Positions 18,085-27,899 are shown, counted from the first letter of the stretch. The stretch: DNA of 64,000 nt from an uncultured Bacteroidota bacterium (GCA_902559035.1 CACEGG010000007.1:1-64000); one strand, 5' to 3'. The notes: generated by a model not told the origin, from the sequence alone. Program-made: numbers and translations.

Positions 18085-18755
18085 TTATTAAACACTTTAG
18101 TTTTTTTATTAATAATCTCAAACCTAGAAAAAAGATCCTCCTTATACCACTTTCTTTTCCTTGTTTTTTTAACAATCTCAGAGTGATTAATATTTTTATA
18201 TGCAAAATTTGTCACCGATTCTAGATTTTCCCAAATACTAAATGTTGCCTGCTGTATAAAAGGAACTTCGCCTATCCCTTTAAACCATGAAACACCTTTA
18301 GCAGATTTAATAGCATTAGAAGCTTTAGGGACAGATCGCCAAAATTCAAATAACTTACCAAAATTTAAAGTTGCTCTTGTAATAATTGCTATTGGTTTAG
18401 TTTTATCAAAACCAGAATCAATTAGTTCGCTAAAAGGATTAATACCATCCCATTTACCATGACTATGAATAGGTTTAAGAAAATAATCATTTCTTGAAAA
18501 AGCTTTCTGAGAAATCTTGTAGGAATGATGACTGTTATTAATAAAATCATTGGCTGACTTGAAATTATCCCAAACACATAAAATTGAATAGGTACTGAAA
18601 TCAGGGTAAAGACTAAAACCAGCTCCTGCTCCGGTTCCAAGTAATTTGTAGAATTTTAAACCAGATGTTTTTTTTATTAAAAAATTAGCTAAATACATCT
18701 GCTTAAAAGCCCAAAACTTATTGCTTTTGTAACTAAAAAATGAAATTGTAACCAA
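18081..18755 (-). CDS. crtA: CrtA (spheroidene monooxygenase)-like carotenoid oxygenase
   Basis: This 224-residue protein starts at TTG 18755; no ATG is available without losing the conserved TISFFSYKSNKFWAF opening. Family features include FYKLLGTGAGAGFSLYPD and YSILCVWDN near the N-terminus, ATLNFGKLFEFWRSVP and GEVPFIQQATFSIWENL in the middle, and RKRKWYKEDLFSRF at the end. CrtA-type enzymes oxygenate position 2 of acyclic carotenoid ends. In a flavobacterium with CrtD and CruF it probably adds a 2'-hydroxyl or keto group to a myxol-like product, but the exact reaction is inferred. The gene is 11 bases downstream of adenosine deaminase and overlaps crtD by four. Confidence 0.78.
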   Translation of the reverse strand: MVTISFFSYKSNKFWAFKQMYLANFLIKKTSGLKFYKLLGTGAGAGFSLYPDFSTYSILCVWDNFKSANDFINNSHHSYKISQKAFSRNDYFLKPIHSHGKWDGINPFSELIDSGFDKTKPIAIITRATLNFGKLFEFWRSVPKASNAIKSAKGVSWFKGIGEVPFIQQATFSIWENLESVTNFAYKNINHSEIVKKTRKRKWYKEDLFSRFEIINKKTKVFNN

Positions 18756-18766
18756 TGATCTTTTTT

Positions 18767-19756
18767 TTAATTATATAACAAATATAGTTTAGAAATAATT
18801 TTTTCTTTTATTTCTTTTGATGAAAATGAGGCCTTCATTGCATTAACATTAACTTCCAAAAATTTATTTTTTAACCAATTAAAATTTTTATTAAGTAAAT
18901 TATATTCTTTATTCAAAGTAGTATCAGAAATTGTTCTTCCATCAGTATTTATGCTTATGGATATTCCATTTCTAAACAAAAAATCTACTGGATGATCTTT
19001 AATGTTTTTAAAAACTTTAGTTACAATATTACTTGTTAAGCAAAGTTCTAAATGAATATTCTCTTCTTTTATTTTTTCTAACAATAAATTATCTTCTATA
19101 CACCTAACACCATGTCCAATTCTATGAGGTTTAAGATTTTTTAAAGTAGATTTTACGCTTTCTGCTCCTAAGGCTTCACCGGCATGAGCAGTGCAGTAAA
19201 TGTTATTTTTATGAGCAAATTCAAATGCTTTAATGTGATTATCCAGTGGAAAACCTGCCTCATCTGCAGCTATATCAAATCCTACAATATTTTCATTTGA
19301 AAATTGATGAACTAAATTAACAGTTTCTAAACTTTGTTCTTCTGAAAAGTGTCTAAGTGTACACAAAATTAGACCTACATCTATTTCAGATTTTAAGCAT
19401 TCTAGTTTTGTTTTATTACTAATAATCTCTACAACTTCTCTTGACGAAAGACCATTATTAATGTGTAATAGTGGAGCAAATCTAACCTCAGCGTATACTA
19501 TATTGTCTTCTTTAAATTGATTAAATAAATCCTCTACAACAATTTCTAGTTGTTCTTTCGATTGCATGTATTCTAAAGCATTATCCGCACATTTTATATA
19601 GTCTTTCAAACAACTACATGAGGTTCCAATAAATTTTTTTTTAAATGTTGATAGACTTACACTCGGATCTAACTTGACTAAAGCTTCATAACTAAGACAA
19701 CAATCTAGATGGACATGTAATTCAACCTTAGGTAATTTTTCAATTTTAAAATCCAT
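18767..19756 (-). CDS. add: Adenosine deaminase
   Basis: This 329-residue TIM-barrel metal-dependent deaminase converts adenosine to inosine in purine salvage. Zinc and catalytic motifs are in place: ELHVHLD near residue 12, the catalytic TAHAGEA, HRIGHGVR, and the Asp of SINTDGRTISD. The canonical HLDG and NTDDP are HLDC and NTDG here. I recall the same changes in other Bacteroidota adenosine deaminases, so I do not treat them as loss of function. The start overlaps the end of the phosphatase gene by one base, showing operon coupling. Confidence 0.9.
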   Translation of the reverse strand: MDFKIEKLPKVELHVHLDCCLSYEALVKLDPSVSLSTFKKKFIGTSCSCLKDYIKCADNALEYMQSKEQLEIVVEDLFNQFKEDNIVYAEVRFAPLLHINNGLSSREVVEIISNKTKLECLKSEIDVGLILCTLRHFSEEQSLETVNLVHQFSNENIVGFDIAADEAGFPLDNHIKAFEFAHKNNIYCTAHAGEALGAESVKSTLKNLKPHRIGHGVRCIEDNLLLEKIKEENIHLELCLTSNIVTKVFKNIKDHPVDFLFRNGISISINTDGRTISDTTLNKEYNLLNKNFNWLKNKFLEVNVNAMKASFSSKEIKEKIISKLYLLYN

Positions 19757-20259
19757 TATTTAATAAAGTAAAGCCTATTAATAATTTCTGAATTTTCACA
19801 AATATTAATCACATACAAATTTGAGTTATTTGTGTCAGAAATATTTTGATAAATTTTCTCATTTATAAGATTGTTAGCAAATTTAGGGATGGTATTACTA
19901 TGACCAACAACAAGAATTGTTTTGCCTTTATTGTTTAAAATAAAATCTTTATAATTTATGGTTGATGGATTATAAATTACTATCTCCCGACCATTTGAAA
20001 TTGGCTTAATTGTTTCAATAGTTCGATGATAATTAGTAGAATAAAACTCATCAAATTCTATATTTTTAAAAAAAGTTTTCCACCTTAAAGACCTTTCTTC
20101 ACCAAGAGAATTTAAATGTGGATTAGAATTATTAGAGTCTGTTCTATCTTTTTCAGCATGTCTAATTAAATAAATAGATGTACATGTTGTATCATCATGA
20201 GATTGAGCATTTAAGGAAAATGTAAAAATGAAGCATATAAATAATATTATTTTTTTCAA
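19756..20259 (-). CDS. Secreted histidine-phosphatase-superfamily protein (SixA/PhoE-like)
   Basis: The phosphatase motif IYLIRHAEK (nucleophile His) and the second His in LVVGHSN are present, with YSTNYHRTIETI between them. I place the start at TTG 20259, giving MKKIILFICFIFTFSLNAQ, a textbook signal peptide beginning one base after the MscS stop codon. The alternative ATG at 20292 would overlap the MscS gene by 32 bases and add MNYLQTLILSN. The mature protein should be periplasmic or exported. The substrate is unknown; small phosphate esters are likely from the family. Confidence 0.8.
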   Translation of the reverse strand: MKKIILFICFIFTFSLNAQSHDDTTCTSIYLIRHAEKDRTDSNNSNPHLNSLGEERSLRWKTFFKNIEFDEFYSTNYHRTIETIKPISNGREIVIYNPSTINYKDFILNNKGKTILVVGHSNTIPKFANNLINEKIYQNISDTNNSNLYVINICENSEIINRLYFIK

Positions 20260-20260
20260 A

Positions 20261-21499
20261 TTACTTAATATTAATGTTTGAAGGTAATTCAAATAATTCT
20301 AAATCAAATGTACTAAGTGAGGCTAACAGATGATCAAATAAATCAGAAACAATATTTTCATAATTCTTCCATTCTTTATCAGTTATAAAGGCATAAATTT
20401 CTAAAGGAACTCCTTGAGAAGTGGGAGTTAATTGACGACACATTACAGTCATTTCATTGTTTATCAATTTATTACTTACAAGATAATTCTCTGTATATTT
20501 TCTGAATAATCCAATATTTGTAAGATTTCGACCATTAACTTTAATTTCTGAAACAATATCTAAGTTTGAATTATGCTCAATAATCTCAGATTTTGTTTGG
20601 GATATATAGTCGCTTATAAGTTTGATATTTTGTAGTTTTGAGAGCTCTTCTTCACCCATAAACTTAATAGAAGAACCTTTAATTAATAAAGCTCGTTTTA
20701 TTCTTCTTCCATTTGAATCACTCATTCCTCTCCAGTTTTTAAATGAATCAGAAATCAATTTATATGTTGGGATTGTTGTAATTGTTTTATCAAAATTTTG
20801 AACTTTAACTGAGTTTAAATTAATTTCAATTACATCTCCGTCAGCACCAAATTGTTTCATTGTAATCCAATCACCTATTCTAATTAAGTCATTTGAAGTT
20901 AGCTGAATACTTGCTACTAAACCAAGTATTGTATCCTTAAAAATTAATAAGATTACTGCTGATAAAGCCCCCATTGCAGTTAAAAAAGTAGAAACTTCTT
21001 TCCCAGTCAATATTGAAAAAACTAATATAATAGCCATAAACCAGACTAAAATCATGGCAACCTGAACAAAGCTATCAACAGGTTTATCTTTGAAAGAATC
21101 AATCGTTTTAAAAAATTCTTTAGCCGCATTTAAAAAACTTCTTATAATCCAAACAATTAAAAAAATAAAATATACTTCTAAAATTAGGTTTGAGTAAATT
21201 AAACCTGTCTGGTAATCTTCAAGCCAGAACGGTAAAATCCAATATAAAAATACAAATGGGACCAATCTCGATAAATGAACTTGGATATTATTAGCTACTA
21301 AAAAATTATCAAAATTATTTTTTGAGTTAATCGAAATTCTCTCAATAAAATTTCTTATGAAAGTTTTTGAAATGTAATTTAAAACTACAACAACTAAAAT
21401 AATAATTAACCCTACTAAGAAGAGGTTAATTAACTTAGCATAAAAATCAGGAATTTCAAATTCGATTAATAATTCGTAAAATAAGTTATTTAAATTCAT
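20261..21499 (-). CDS. MscS-family mechanosensitive channel (YbdG/MscM-like)
   Basis: This 412-residue inner-membrane protein has about five transmembrane segments in the first 190 residues. The pore-lining MscS helix is FLTAMGALSAVILLIFKDTILGLVA (given in parts: FLTAMGALSAVI, then LIFKDTILGLVA). The beta-domain contains GDWITMKQFGADGDVIEI. The downstream GRRIKRALLIK segment resembles the YbdG subgroup. It would open under membrane tension and release osmolytes on hypo-osmotic shock. It lies nine bases downstream of ruvB. Confidence 0.9.
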   Translation of the reverse strand: MNLNNLFYELLIEFEIPDFYAKLINLFLVGLIIILVVVVLNYISKTFIRNFIERISINSKNNFDNFLVANNIQVHLSRLVPFVFLYWILPFWLEDYQTGLIYSNLILEVYFIFLIVWIIRSFLNAAKEFFKTIDSFKDKPVDSFVQVAMILVWFMAIILVFSILTGKEVSTFLTAMGALSAVILLIFKDTILGLVASIQLTSNDLIRIGDWITMKQFGADGDVIEINLNSVKVQNFDKTITTIPTYKLISDSFKNWRGMSDSNGRRIKRALLIKGSSIKFMGEEELSKLQNIKLISDYISQTKSEIIEHNSNLDIVSEIKVNGRNLTNIGLFRKYTENYLVSNKLINNEMTVMCRQLTPTSQGVPLEIYAFITDKEWKNYENIVSDLFDHLLASLSTFDLELFELPSNINIK

Positions 21500-21508
21500 A
21501 CAATTTTT

Positions 21509-22531
21509 TTAAAATAATTCTTCTTGAGAATTTGTTTTTTTTAATCCTAAATGATTGTATGCTAGTTTGGTTACTTCTCTTCCCCTTGGTGTTCTAACAA
21601 TAAATCCTTGTTGAATCAAAAAAGGCTCATAAACTTCCTCTATTGTTTCTGAACTTTCTGAAACAGCAGTAGATAAAGTATTAATTCCAACTGGACCTCC
21701 CTTAAACTTATCAATCAAAGTTTTAAGAATTTTATTATCCATTTCGTCTAGGCCGTTCTTATCAACATTTAAAGATTTTAAGGCATACCTAGTAATTTCT
21801 AAATCTATAGATCCATTTCCTTTTATTTGAGCAAAATCACGAACTCTTCTCAGAAGAGAGTTTGAAATCCTAGGTGTTCCTCTACTTCTTCCAGCAATTT
21901 CTATAGCAGCATCGTTATTGATTTCTATATTAAGTATATCTGAACTTCTTTGAACAATAGTAGAAAGTAATTCAGTATTGTAATACTCTAATCTACTGTT
22001 TATACCAAATCTAGCTCTCATTGGAGCTGTTAATAATCCAGATCTTGTAGTAGCTCCAATTAGAGTAAAAGGATTTAAATTAATTTGTACAGTCCTGGCA
22101 TTAGGTCCAGTCTCGATCATGATATCGATTTTATAATCTTCCATAGCTGAATATAAATATTCCTCAACTATTGGACTTAACCTATGAATCTCGTCAATAA
22201 ATAAAACGTCTCTAGGCTCTAAATTTGTTAATAATCCTGCTAGATCTCCAGGTTTATCAAGAACTGGACCTGAGGTTACTTTTAAATTGACTCCTAATTC
22301 ATTTGCCACTATGTGAGCTAAAGTAGTTTTTCCTAGTCCTGGAGGCCCATGAAACAAAGTGTGGTCTAACGCGTCGGATCTTTGATTACAAGCTTCAACA
22401 AAAATTTTTAAATTATTTAGTATTTGATCTTGACCAGCAAAGTCATCAAAAGATAAAGGCCTTAGTGCTTTATCAATTTCAAGTTCTTCGTTTGTATAGC
22501 TTGAATCTGTGGGATCTAGATTTTCATTCAT
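21509..22531 (-). CDS. ruvB: Holliday junction branch migration ATPase RuvB
   Basis: This 340-residue AAA+ motor has Walker [11 protein letters not shown] (about residue 61), Walker [10 protein letters not shown], sensor-1 GATTRSGLL and an arginine-finger region [12 protein letters not shown]. The C-terminal winged helix ([15 protein letters not shown]) binds DNA. RuvB drives branch migration with RuvA at recombination intermediates. It follows the cytochrome oxidase genes directly, an order I associate with Flavobacteriaceae. Length is standard. Confidence 0.97.
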   Translation of the reverse strand: MNENLDPTDSSYTNEELEIDKALRPLSFDDFAGQDQILNNLKIFVEACNQRSDALDHTLFHGPPGLGKTTLAHIVANELGVNLKVTSGPVLDKPGDLAGLLTNLEPRDVLFIDEIHRLSPIVEEYLYSAMEDYKIDIMIETGPNARTVQINLNPFTLIGATTRSGLLTAPMRARFGINSRLEYYNTELLSTIVQRSSDILNIEINNDAAIEIAGRSRGTPRISNSLLRRVRDFAQIKGNGSIDLEITRYALKSLNVDKNGLDEMDNKILKTLIDKFKGGPVGINTLSTAVSESSETIEEVYEPFLIQQGFIVRTPRGREVTKLAYNHLGLKKTNSQEELF

Positions 22532-22566
22532 CTAATCAAAGATAAGCAAAAGAAAATCTAAAAGGA

Positions 22567-22590
22567 AAACCGCAAACTAGTGTTCGGTTT
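22567..22590 (-). terminator. Possible terminator hairpin at the ctaD/ruvB boundary
   Basis: On the minus strand AAACCG-AAC-ACTA-GTT-TG-CGGTTT can fold into a hairpin with a two-base bulge, overlapping the ctaD stop codon. It is followed by TTCCTTTT. The U-tract is imperfect, so it may be weak and only reduce read-through from the respiratory operon into ruvB. Confidence 0.4.
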
Positions 22591-24373
22591 CAATTTCTCC
22601 CTTTTGGATTGGGGTAGTTTGTAATACAAAATCTTCATCTTGACCAGGTTTACTGTAATCGTATGCCCATCTATGAACATGTGGAATTTCTCCAGGCCAG
22701 TTCCCATGAATATGTTCGACTGGAGCAGTCCATTCCATTGTATTTGATCGCCATGGATTTTGTTCTGCCTTTTTACCAAAGAACATACTATGTATAAAAT
22801 TGTACAGGAAGACTAATTGAGCTGCTCCTGCTAGTAAAGCAAAAACTGTAATTACTACGTTTATATTAGCTAAATCATCAAAATACGGAAAGGCAGTATT
22901 AGTATAATATCTTCTTGGTAAACCAGCCATACCAATGAAATGCATAGGAAAAAATACGCCATATGCAGAAATTGCCGTAATCCAAAAATGTATATAACCA
23001 AGGTTTTTATTCATCATTGTTCCAAATAATTTTGGAAACCAATGATAAACTCCAGCAAATAAACCATACAAAGCTGAAATACCCATTACTAAGTGGAAAT
23101 GAGCAACAACAAAATAAGTGTCGTGTATATTAATATCTAAGGTACTGTCACCAAGAATTATTCCTGTCAATCCTCCAGTTATAAATGTAGAAACAAGACC
23201 TATTGAAAAAAGCATTCCGGGATTAAACTGAAGATTACCTTTCCACAAAGTAGTAATGTAATTGAAGGCCTTCACAGCTGAAGGAATTGCAATTAGAAGA
23301 GTTGTAAATGTAAATACAGATCCTAAAAACGGATTCATTCCTGAAATAAACATATGGTGTCCCCAAACAACTGTAGATAAAAAGGCTATCGCTAAAATTG
23401 AAGCAACCATTGCTCGATAACCAAAAATTGGTTTTCTTGAATTTGTAGCTATAATCTCTGATGTAATTCCTAATGCTGGTAATAAAACAATGTATACTTC
23501 CGGATGCCCTAAAAACCAAAATAGATGTTCAAATAATACAGGAGAACCTCCTTGGTAGTGAAGAACTTCACCCTGAACAAAAATATCAGATAGGAAAAAA
23601 GAAGTCCCAAAGGATCTATCCATTATTAATAAAAGTGCTGCGGATAATAATACTGGAAATGAAATCACACCAATAATCGCAGTAACAAAAAATGCCCAAA
23701 TAGTTAAAGGTAGTCTAAACATAGACATTCCTTTTGTACGTAAATTGATAACAGTAACAATATAATTTAGAGAACCTAGTAAAGATGAAGCAACGAAAAT
23801 TGCCATGGATATTAACCATAAAGTCATACCCATACCAGATCCTGGTTGGGTCTGAGGCAGTGCGCTTAAGGGTGGATAGATAGTCCATCCGGCTGCAGCT
23901 GGACCTGCTTCAACGAAAAGAGAAGCAAGCATGATCATACTAGATAAGAAAAATAACCAGAACGAAATCATGTTTAGGAGGCCAGATGCCATGTCCCTAG
24001 CACCAATTTGAAGTGGAATTAATAAATTACTAAATGTTCCGCTTAAACCTGCTGTTAAAACAAAGAATACCATGATTGTTCCATGAATAGTAACAAGTGC
24101 CAGATAAATATTAGGATCCATAACACCTTCAGGCGCCCAATCTCCTAAAAAAATATCAAAAACTGCAAAAGATTGTTCAGGCCATGCTAATTGTAATCTA
24201 AATAATAATGACATAGCAACTCCAATAAAGCCCATAAACAATACTCCTAGAATCAAATATTGTTTAGCAATCATTTTATGATCTTGACTAAAAATATATT
24301 TAGTTATAAATGTTTCTTTATGATGATGATGATCATCATGGTTCGAGTGTGATATACTTGTTAATTCTGACAT
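22577..24373 (-). CDS. ctaD: Cytochrome c oxidase subunit I
   Basis: This 598-residue protein has about 12 transmembrane helices and holds heme a, heme a3 and CuB. Signatures include WFLGHPEVYIVLLPALG (CuB His and the cross-linked Tyr), WGHHMFISG (two CuB His) and HDTYFVVAHFHLVMG (heme ligands). It reduces O2 to water while pumping protons. The N-terminus is His-rich (HSNHDDHHHHKE), as in other Bacteroidota homologues. It is the last gene of the act-cta block, seven bases after ctaC. No subunit III gene is in this window. Confidence 0.97.
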   Translation of the reverse strand: MSELTSISHSNHDDHHHHKETFITKYIFSQDHKMIAKQYLILGVLFMGFIGVAMSLLFRLQLAWPEQSFAVFDIFLGDWAPEGVMDPNIYLALVTIHGTIMVFFVLTAGLSGTFSNLLIPLQIGARDMASGLLNMISFWLFFLSSMIMLASLFVEAGPAAAGWTIYPPLSALPQTQPGSGMGMTLWLISMAIFVASSLLGSLNYIVTVINLRTKGMSMFRLPLTIWAFFVTAIIGVISFPVLLSAALLLIMDRSFGTSFFLSDIFVQGEVLHYQGGSPVLFEHLFWFLGHPEVYIVLLPALGITSEIIATNSRKPIFGYRAMVASILAIAFLSTVVWGHHMFISGMNPFLGSVFTFTTLLIAIPSAVKAFNYITTLWKGNLQFNPGMLFSIGLVSTFITGGLTGIILGDSTLDINIHDTYFVVAHFHLVMGISALYGLFAGVYHWFPKLFGTMMNKNLGYIHFWITAISAYGVFFPMHFIGMAGLPRRYYTNTAFPYFDDLANINVVITVFALLAGAAQLVFLYNFIHSMFFGKKAEQNPWRSNTMEWTAPVEHIHGNWPGEIPHVHRWAYDYSKPGQDEDFVLQTTPIQKGEIETEH

Positions 24374-24379
24374 AGTGTT

Positions 24380-25453
24380 TTATTGTATTATTTCAGAAAA
24401 TGTTTTTTGTTGTGATAACCATTTTTCATAATCTTTTTCAGATTCAACTACTATTTTCATTTGCATGTTGTAGTGAGATGCACCACAAATTTTAGCACAC
24501 AATAATAAATAATCAAACTGATAAGGTTCTAGAGCCTCTTCACCATTTGCAGTAAGCTCTTTACTGTTTTCGTATCTTATTTTATTAATTCTATTTACTT
24601 TATCTACGACATCTGAATTCATTCTCATATCAGCAGTTGTTATCGTTGGAGTAAAAGAAAATTCTGTAATCATTCCCGGAACACAATTCATTTGAGCCCT
24701 AAAATGTGGCATGTACGCAGAATGTAATACATCTTGAGATCTAAATTTAAAAATAACTTTTCTATCTACTGGAAGATGAAATTCTTGAGTAACAACAATA
24801 TCATCCATTCCATTAGGATCAGAAGAATCTATCCCAACCGAATTCCTACCATCAAAATCGTTTAAAAATCGAACATTTGCATCTCCTAATACGTTGTCCT
24901 CTCCGCCATATCTAGCTTTCCAATTCCATTGCTGAGCATATAATTCAATTACTAAGGCATCTTCATCTTCCTCAATATTCATGATATTACCCCAAGTAAC
25001 CATTCCATAAATTATTAGAACAAAGAAAATAATTGCAGGTATGATAGTCCAAACAAACTCAAGAGTATTGTTGTGTGTATAGAAATAAGCTTTTCTATTA
25101 TTTATTCCTCTATACTTATAAGCAAAAACATGTAATACAGCTTGTGTAATGGTTTGAGCAAATAATATTATGGCAAATGATATCCATAATAAAGTATCAT
25201 AAGCAGGGCCGTGAGCAGAAGCTGATTCAGGTAAAAGCACTTTTGAATATGACCAAAAGGAATAAATGGTTACAGCATATATAAAAACCAAAAATGCAAA
25301 CATTAGCTTTCCGTTAAGATCATTATCTTTCTCCGTTGCAATCTGGGAATCGTCTTTTTTTCTTCCCATTTGTGAAAGTTCAAAAATCTTAGAGATTTGC
25401 CAAAAAGCTACTCCAGTTAAGATTAAAATTGCTAATGTTAATAATAATGTCAT
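24380..25453 (-). CDS. ctaC: Cytochrome c oxidase subunit II
   Basis: This 357-residue protein has an N-terminal membrane helix and two further helices around residues 45-140. The periplasmic cupredoxin domain carries the CuA site CAKICGASHYNM (two Cys, His, Met), with the upstream His in DVLHSAYMPHF and the aromatic segment QQWNWKARYGG. It accepts electrons from cytochrome c and passes them to subunit I. It sits between actF and ctaD, as in other Bacteroidota with alternative complex III. Confidence 0.96.
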   Translation of the reverse strand: MTLLLTLAILILTGVAFWQISKIFELSQMGRKKDDSQIATEKDNDLNGKLMFAFLVFIYAVTIYSFWSYSKVLLPESASAHGPAYDTLLWISFAIILFAQTITQAVLHVFAYKYRGINNRKAYFYTHNNTLEFVWTIIPAIIFFVLIIYGMVTWGNIMNIEEDEDALVIELYAQQWNWKARYGGEDNVLGDANVRFLNDFDGRNSVGIDSSDPNGMDDIVVTQEFHLPVDRKVIFKFRSQDVLHSAYMPHFRAQMNCVPGMITEFSFTPTITTADMRMNSDVVDKVNRINKIRYENSKELTANGEEALEPYQFDYLLLCAKICGASHYNMQMKIVVESEKDYEKWLSQQKTFSEIIQ

Positions 25454-25468
25454 TTATAAACTCTTTAT

Positions 25469-26809
25469 TTAGTAAACAAATTTTTCACTTTCTTTTAATA
25501 ATGGGTCTCCAGTAGGCTCCAATGGTGCTTTAGATATACTATTAAACACTACATATATAAATAGTCCGGCAAAAAATGCTATTCCAGAAAGTTCAGGAAT
25601 TCCTATAAACCATTTATCTCCCACTGTTGCAGGCATAATCATATTAAATACGTCTATATAATGTCCTACTAAAATTATTATTCCAGTCGTAACGATAAAC
25701 CAATTAACCCTTTTGTAATCACTGTTCATTAACAATAGAAGTGGAAAAATAAAGTTTAAAGCAATCATACCAAAAAAGGGTAGATTATAATCTTCAATTC
25801 TTGTAATAAAATATGTAACTTCTTCAGGGATATTAGCATACCATATTAACATAAACTGAGAAAACCATAAATAGGTCCAAAATACACTAACTCCAAACAT
25901 GAATTTACCAAGGTCGTGAATATGATTATGATTTACTTTTTCTAAATATCCTTTTGATTTTAAATAAATCGTGATAAGAGCTATAGTTGTAATACCAGAT
26001 ACAAACATACTAGCAAAAACATACCATCCAAACAATGTGCTAAACCAGTGTGGATCTACAGACATTATCCAATCCCATGACATCATTGATTCTGTAACAA
26101 TAAAAAAGGCTAAGAAACCTGCAGACCATTTAAAATTCTTTGTGTGATTAGAAATATCCGAAGAATTATCTTGGGCTATTGAATATTTTCTAGAAATGTA
26201 TCTGTAGAAATTCCAACCTGCAATGTAAAATACTGCTCTAGCTAATAAGAAAGGAGTATTTAAATAACCTACTTTTCCTTGAATAATTTTATCATGAGCT
26301 ACAACATCAGGGTCCATCCAAACAAACAAGTGATTTAAATGCATTGAAGATAAAATTAGTATCACTAAAATGATAAGAGATCCCGGAAGAAGATAAGCCG
26401 TAATTCCCTCCATTACTCTAAATAACAGCGGAGACCAGCCTGCCTGTGAAGCTCTTTGAATTGCGTAAAAAGCTAAAGTTCCTAAAGACAGGAACATAAA
26501 AAACAATGCTGCAACGTATAACGCAGACCAAGGTCTATTTTGCAACTTATGAAGTAAATGTTCATCGTGTGAATTAGAATGAGCATCGTTTTCAACATGA
26601 GCATCGTTTTCATAATGTGAATCTTCACCAGAGTGAGAGCTTACAGCACCATGATCTTCATCATGGCTATCACCATGTGAATCTGCAACCATTTCTTTTG
26701 CTTGTTCAATAGTTTTTGGAGCAGAATAAAAGCTAAACGCCAAACCAAGGGCACCAATAATCATTAATGAAAATGAAAGAATTTTAATATTTTTAGAGAC
26801 CTTATACAT
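25469..26809 (-). CDS. actF: Alternative complex III subunit ActF (NrfD-like membrane protein)
   Basis: I use ATG 26809 (MYKVSKNIKILSF), just after the actE stop codon; the frame extends 19 codons into actE. The product is 446 residues with about ten membrane helices. ActF is one of the two quinol-interacting integral subunits of alternative complex III. Between the first and second helices lies an unusual His/Asp/Ser-rich stretch (about residues 45-90), with HGDSHDEDHG and repeated NDAH. This might bind metal or be a flexible loop. Its place at the end of the act genes supports the call. Confidence 0.9.
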   Translation of the reverse strand: MYKVSKNIKILSFSLMIIGALGLAFSFYSAPKTIEQAKEMVADSHGDSHDEDHGAVSSHSGEDSHYENDAHVENDAHSNSHDEHLLHKLQNRPWSALYVAALFFMFLSLGTLAFYAIQRASQAGWSPLLFRVMEGITAYLLPGSLIILVILILSSMHLNHLFVWMDPDVVAHDKIIQGKVGYLNTPFLLARAVFYIAGWNFYRYISRKYSIAQDNSSDISNHTKNFKWSAGFLAFFIVTESMMSWDWIMSVDPHWFSTLFGWYVFASMFVSGITTIALITIYLKSKGYLEKVNHNHIHDLGKFMFGVSVFWTYLWFSQFMLIWYANIPEEVTYFITRIEDYNLPFFGMIALNFIFPLLLLMNSDYKRVNWFIVTTGIIILVGHYIDVFNMIMPATVGDKWFIGIPELSGIAFFAGLFIYVVFNSISKAPLEPTGDPLLKESEKFVY

Positions 26810-26814
26810 TAAAC

Positions 26815-27366
26815 CTATTTTATTAATTTTTCTCTTAAACTCATAACATACTGAGAAATCTGCCATCTTTCTTCAGCATTAACTTGACTTGCATGAGAAC
26901 CCATTAAATTTTTCCCATACATCAACACGTGATATATACTACCTTCTGAAATATCTCTATCTGCATAACTTGGAATTCCTAAAAACTTTTCTCTAGTCAT
27001 TAAAATCCCTTGTCCATCTCCTTTTGAACCATGACATACCGCACAATAGATATTATACAATTCTTTGCCCTCTGATAGGTTCTTTTCGTTTATTTCTAAA
27101 GGAGAAAGTAATTCTGTTTTTGCTAATTCATAACCTTCATTAGTATCTGAATACTCATAAGGTACCCAACCCCTAGGGATAGTACCTTCTACAGGGATTT
27201 GAGCTTCAATTCCATTAGCAAAAGCATCTGATTCTTGATAGGTACTATATCCAACCGATTCGTACATGTTTGGAAAAAACTGATAATTAGGTTTTGATTT
27301 ATCAAAACACGAGACTGTTAGAAGACTAAACAAAATCATAACACTAAAAAAAGTTATTCTTCTCAT
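26815..27366 (-). CDS. actE: Alternative complex III subunit ActE (monoheme cytochrome c lipoprotein)
   Basis: This 183-residue protein has a lipoprotein signal (LLTVSCFDKS) and one heme-binding CAVCHGSKGDGQG motif, with a distal Met in the KNLMGSHA region. It is the soluble-domain cytochrome that passes electrons from the complex to oxidase or carrier. The stop codon nearly touches the actF start, and the start overlaps actD by one base. Confidence 0.93.
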   Translation of the reverse strand: MRRITFFSVMILFSLLTVSCFDKSKPNYQFFPNMYESVGYSTYQESDAFANGIEAQIPVEGTIPRGWVPYEYSDTNEGYELAKTELLSPLEINEKNLSEGKELYNIYCAVCHGSKGDGQGILMTREKFLGIPSYADRDISEGSIYHVLMYGKNLMGSHASQVNAEERWQISQYVMSLREKLIK

Positions 27367-27899
27367 TATTTAGATTCTTTTTGTTCAATTATGTTAACCT
27401 CTAATACATCTGTCTTTTTAACAGCAGCTTTTAAAGCTTTACCATCTCCATGGAACTTAATTTCGATTAAAAATTTGTCATCTGTTGTAGACGGAAGTGG
27501 ATTTTCTGCCTCTTTAAAAGGCCAAAGTTTACTTCTTAAATAAAACGTAATTACCATCAAATGGGCAGCAAAAAATACGGTTAATTCAAACATGATGGGA
27601 ACAAAAGAAGGCATGTTTTCAATAAATGAAAAACTTGGTTTACCTCCAATATTTTGTGGCCAGTCAACAATCATTATATAATTCATCATAAATATTGCAA
27701 AACTAAAACCAATACACCCATAAATAAATGATAAAATAGCCAACCTTGTAGGCTTAAGACCTAATGCCTTGTCTAATCCGTGAACTGGAAAAGGGGTGTA
27801 TACTTCGTCGATGTAAAAATTAGATGCTTTTAAATCTTTGACAGCATCCATTAATTTATCGTCGTCATCGTATACGGCATGTAAAATTTTATCAGCCAT
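27366..27899 (-). CDS. actD: Alternative complex III subunit ActD (DUF3341)
   Basis: This 177-residue protein has two transmembrane helices (about residues 55-75 and 95-115). It has the family opening HAVYDDDDKLMDAVKDLKASN, with DEVYTPFPVHGLD shortly after. ActD is a structural membrane subunit without cofactors. It overlaps actC and actE by one base at each end, so translation is tightly coupled. Confidence 0.93.
   Translation of the reverse strand: MADKILHAVYDDDDKLMDAVKDLKASNFYIDEVYTPFPVHGLDKALGLKPTRLAILSFIYGCIGFSFAIFMMNYIMIVDWPQNIGGKPSFSFIENMPSFVPIMFELTVFFAAHLMVITFYLRSKLWPFKEAENPLPSTTDDKFLIEIKFHGDGKALKAAVKKTDVLEVNIIEQKESK

Noticed and set aside
18767-19756. Apparent active-site changes in adenosine deaminase (HLDC, NTDG)
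   Set aside because: The zinc His and Asp residues themselves are kept, and I recall the same substitutions in other Bacteroidota enzymes, so they do not indicate loss of activity.
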